In this document: piece after piece, positions 5,058-5,376 of the stretch
How positions within the stretch are numbered: the first letter of the stretch is position 1
Layout of the letters: each line of letters opens with the position of its first letter
From: Verrucomicrobiota bacterium
Lineage (GTDB): Bacteria; Verrucomicrobiota; Verrucomicrobiia; Chthoniobacterales; UBA10450
Assembly (NCBI GenBank): GCA_003221375.1
Contig: QHRI01000210.1
Location: 1-5,376, forward strand
Direction: 5' to 3'
Length of the DNA stretch: 5,376 bases
Notes under the pieces: generated by a model
What the model saw: the letters and a program-made list of their open reading frames with translations, nothing else
What the model was told of the DNA's origin: nothing
The model's database searches: none
Program-made: the position numbers and the translations under genes

Positions 5058-5376
5058 TTATTCGGGGCTTTGTTTTGCAGACTCAGATTGGTGTTCCGGC
5101 CACACAGCGGCCAGCGCGAGGGCAATGACGATTCCAACCGACACTTCGAAGAAGCGGTGCAGCGCAATGATCCAGGCCGCGTTTGAACGGGGGATGAGTA
5201 CGATGATCGCGAGCGTGATGCTCGCATAGCGGTAGGCGCTTTTCTCCATACGGAATGCTGCGCACAAAAGACCAAGCACAAATATCGCGCCAGCGAAGAC
5301 CAAAAGATTTCCAGTGAAATAGTTTGCCAGGAGCGCGCCGGCCAGAGCACCCAGAGCAGTGGCCACAATGCGTTCA
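5058..5376 (-). CDS. FUSC-type membrane protein, C-terminal part (5' end outside window)
   Basis: Open from the right edge of the window to a TAA at 5058-5060; about 105 codons are visible and the N-terminus lies beyond 5376. The reading frame continues through the edge (...E-R-I-V-A-T), so the GTG at 5366 is an internal Val codon rather than the start. The visible part has an ERIVATALGALAG entry (typical of the FUSC C-terminal module), several hydrophobic helices, a YASITLAIIVL helix, and the RFFEVSVGIVIALALAAVWP end helix characteristic of the FUSC / aromatic-acid-exporter-like group (PF13515-type). A short hydrophilic tail rich in Glu, Ser and Gln closes it. Such proteins sit in the inner membrane and some export aromatic acids or fusaric acid; the substrate here is unknown. 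It converges on the cobalamin-binding-type gene, with the palindromic repeat in between. Confidence 0.75.
   Translation of the reverse strand, partial: ERIVATALGALAGALLANYFTGNLLVFAGAIFVLGLLCAAFRMEKSAYRYASITLAIIVLIPRSNAAWIIALHRFFEVSVGIVIALALAAVWPEHQSESAKQSPE

Noticed and set aside
4970..5368. Minus-strand open frame of 132 codons overlapping the FUSC-type gene
   Set aside because: It is an out-of-frame shadow rich in Ser and Arg that runs through the palindromic repeat; the other frame has coherent membrane helices and family motifs.
1..5376. CRISPR arrays, tRNA or rRNA genes, insertion sequences, toxin-antitoxin pairs
   Set aside because: No regularly spaced repeats with spacers, no tRNA-like cloverleaf, no transposase motifs and no paired small genes were seen on either strand.

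Overview
The window reads as ordinary chromosomal sequence from a free-living bacterium, of moderate GC by eye. It holds four complete protein genes and one gene cut by the right edge. I see no phage, plasmid, transposase, CRISPR, rRNA or tRNA signals. Two intergenic pieces look like dispersed genome repeats: a CGAAT-rich tract of about 10-bp period near the left edge, and a palindromic TGTAG...CTACA element near 5000. Such sequences, together with the gene types, remind me of soil Verrucomicrobiota (Chthoniobacterales-like). That taxonomic guess rests on recall, not on a search, and should be held loosely.

Layout, left to right. Positions 29-70 carry the CGAAT-rich repeat. On the minus strand, 85-1155 encodes a PAPS-type sulfotransferase-like protein, and 1237-3060 encodes a membrane-anchored DUF885 protein with a zinc-peptidase-like HEGVPGHH motif. 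A 183-bp divergent region (3061-3243) contains two adjacent hairpin-forming inverted repeats. On the plus strand, 3244-3903 encodes a conserved multi-pass membrane protein of unknown function with a pore-like segment near its C-terminus. After a 123-bp pyrimidine-rich gap, 4027-4956 encodes a cobalamin-binding-type member of the ABC substrate-binding fold, with no signal peptide. A convergent gap (4957-5057) holds the palindromic repeat. The C-terminal part of a FUSC-type membrane protein runs on the minus strand from the right edge to 5058.

The genes do not form an obvious pathway. They look like single-gene or loosely linked units: the two minus-strand genes are separated by 81 bp, and the second has its own strong -10 box. 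The main regulatory observation is that no start has a well-placed Shine-Dalgarno. Two starts (1155 minus and 3244 plus) have a -10-like hexamer 6-8 nt before the start codon, a geometry expected for leaderless mRNAs. I found no clear new multi-gene system. The items most worth a second look are the possible leaderless starts, the palindromic repeat, the pore-like membrane protein and the unexported cobalamin-binding-type protein.
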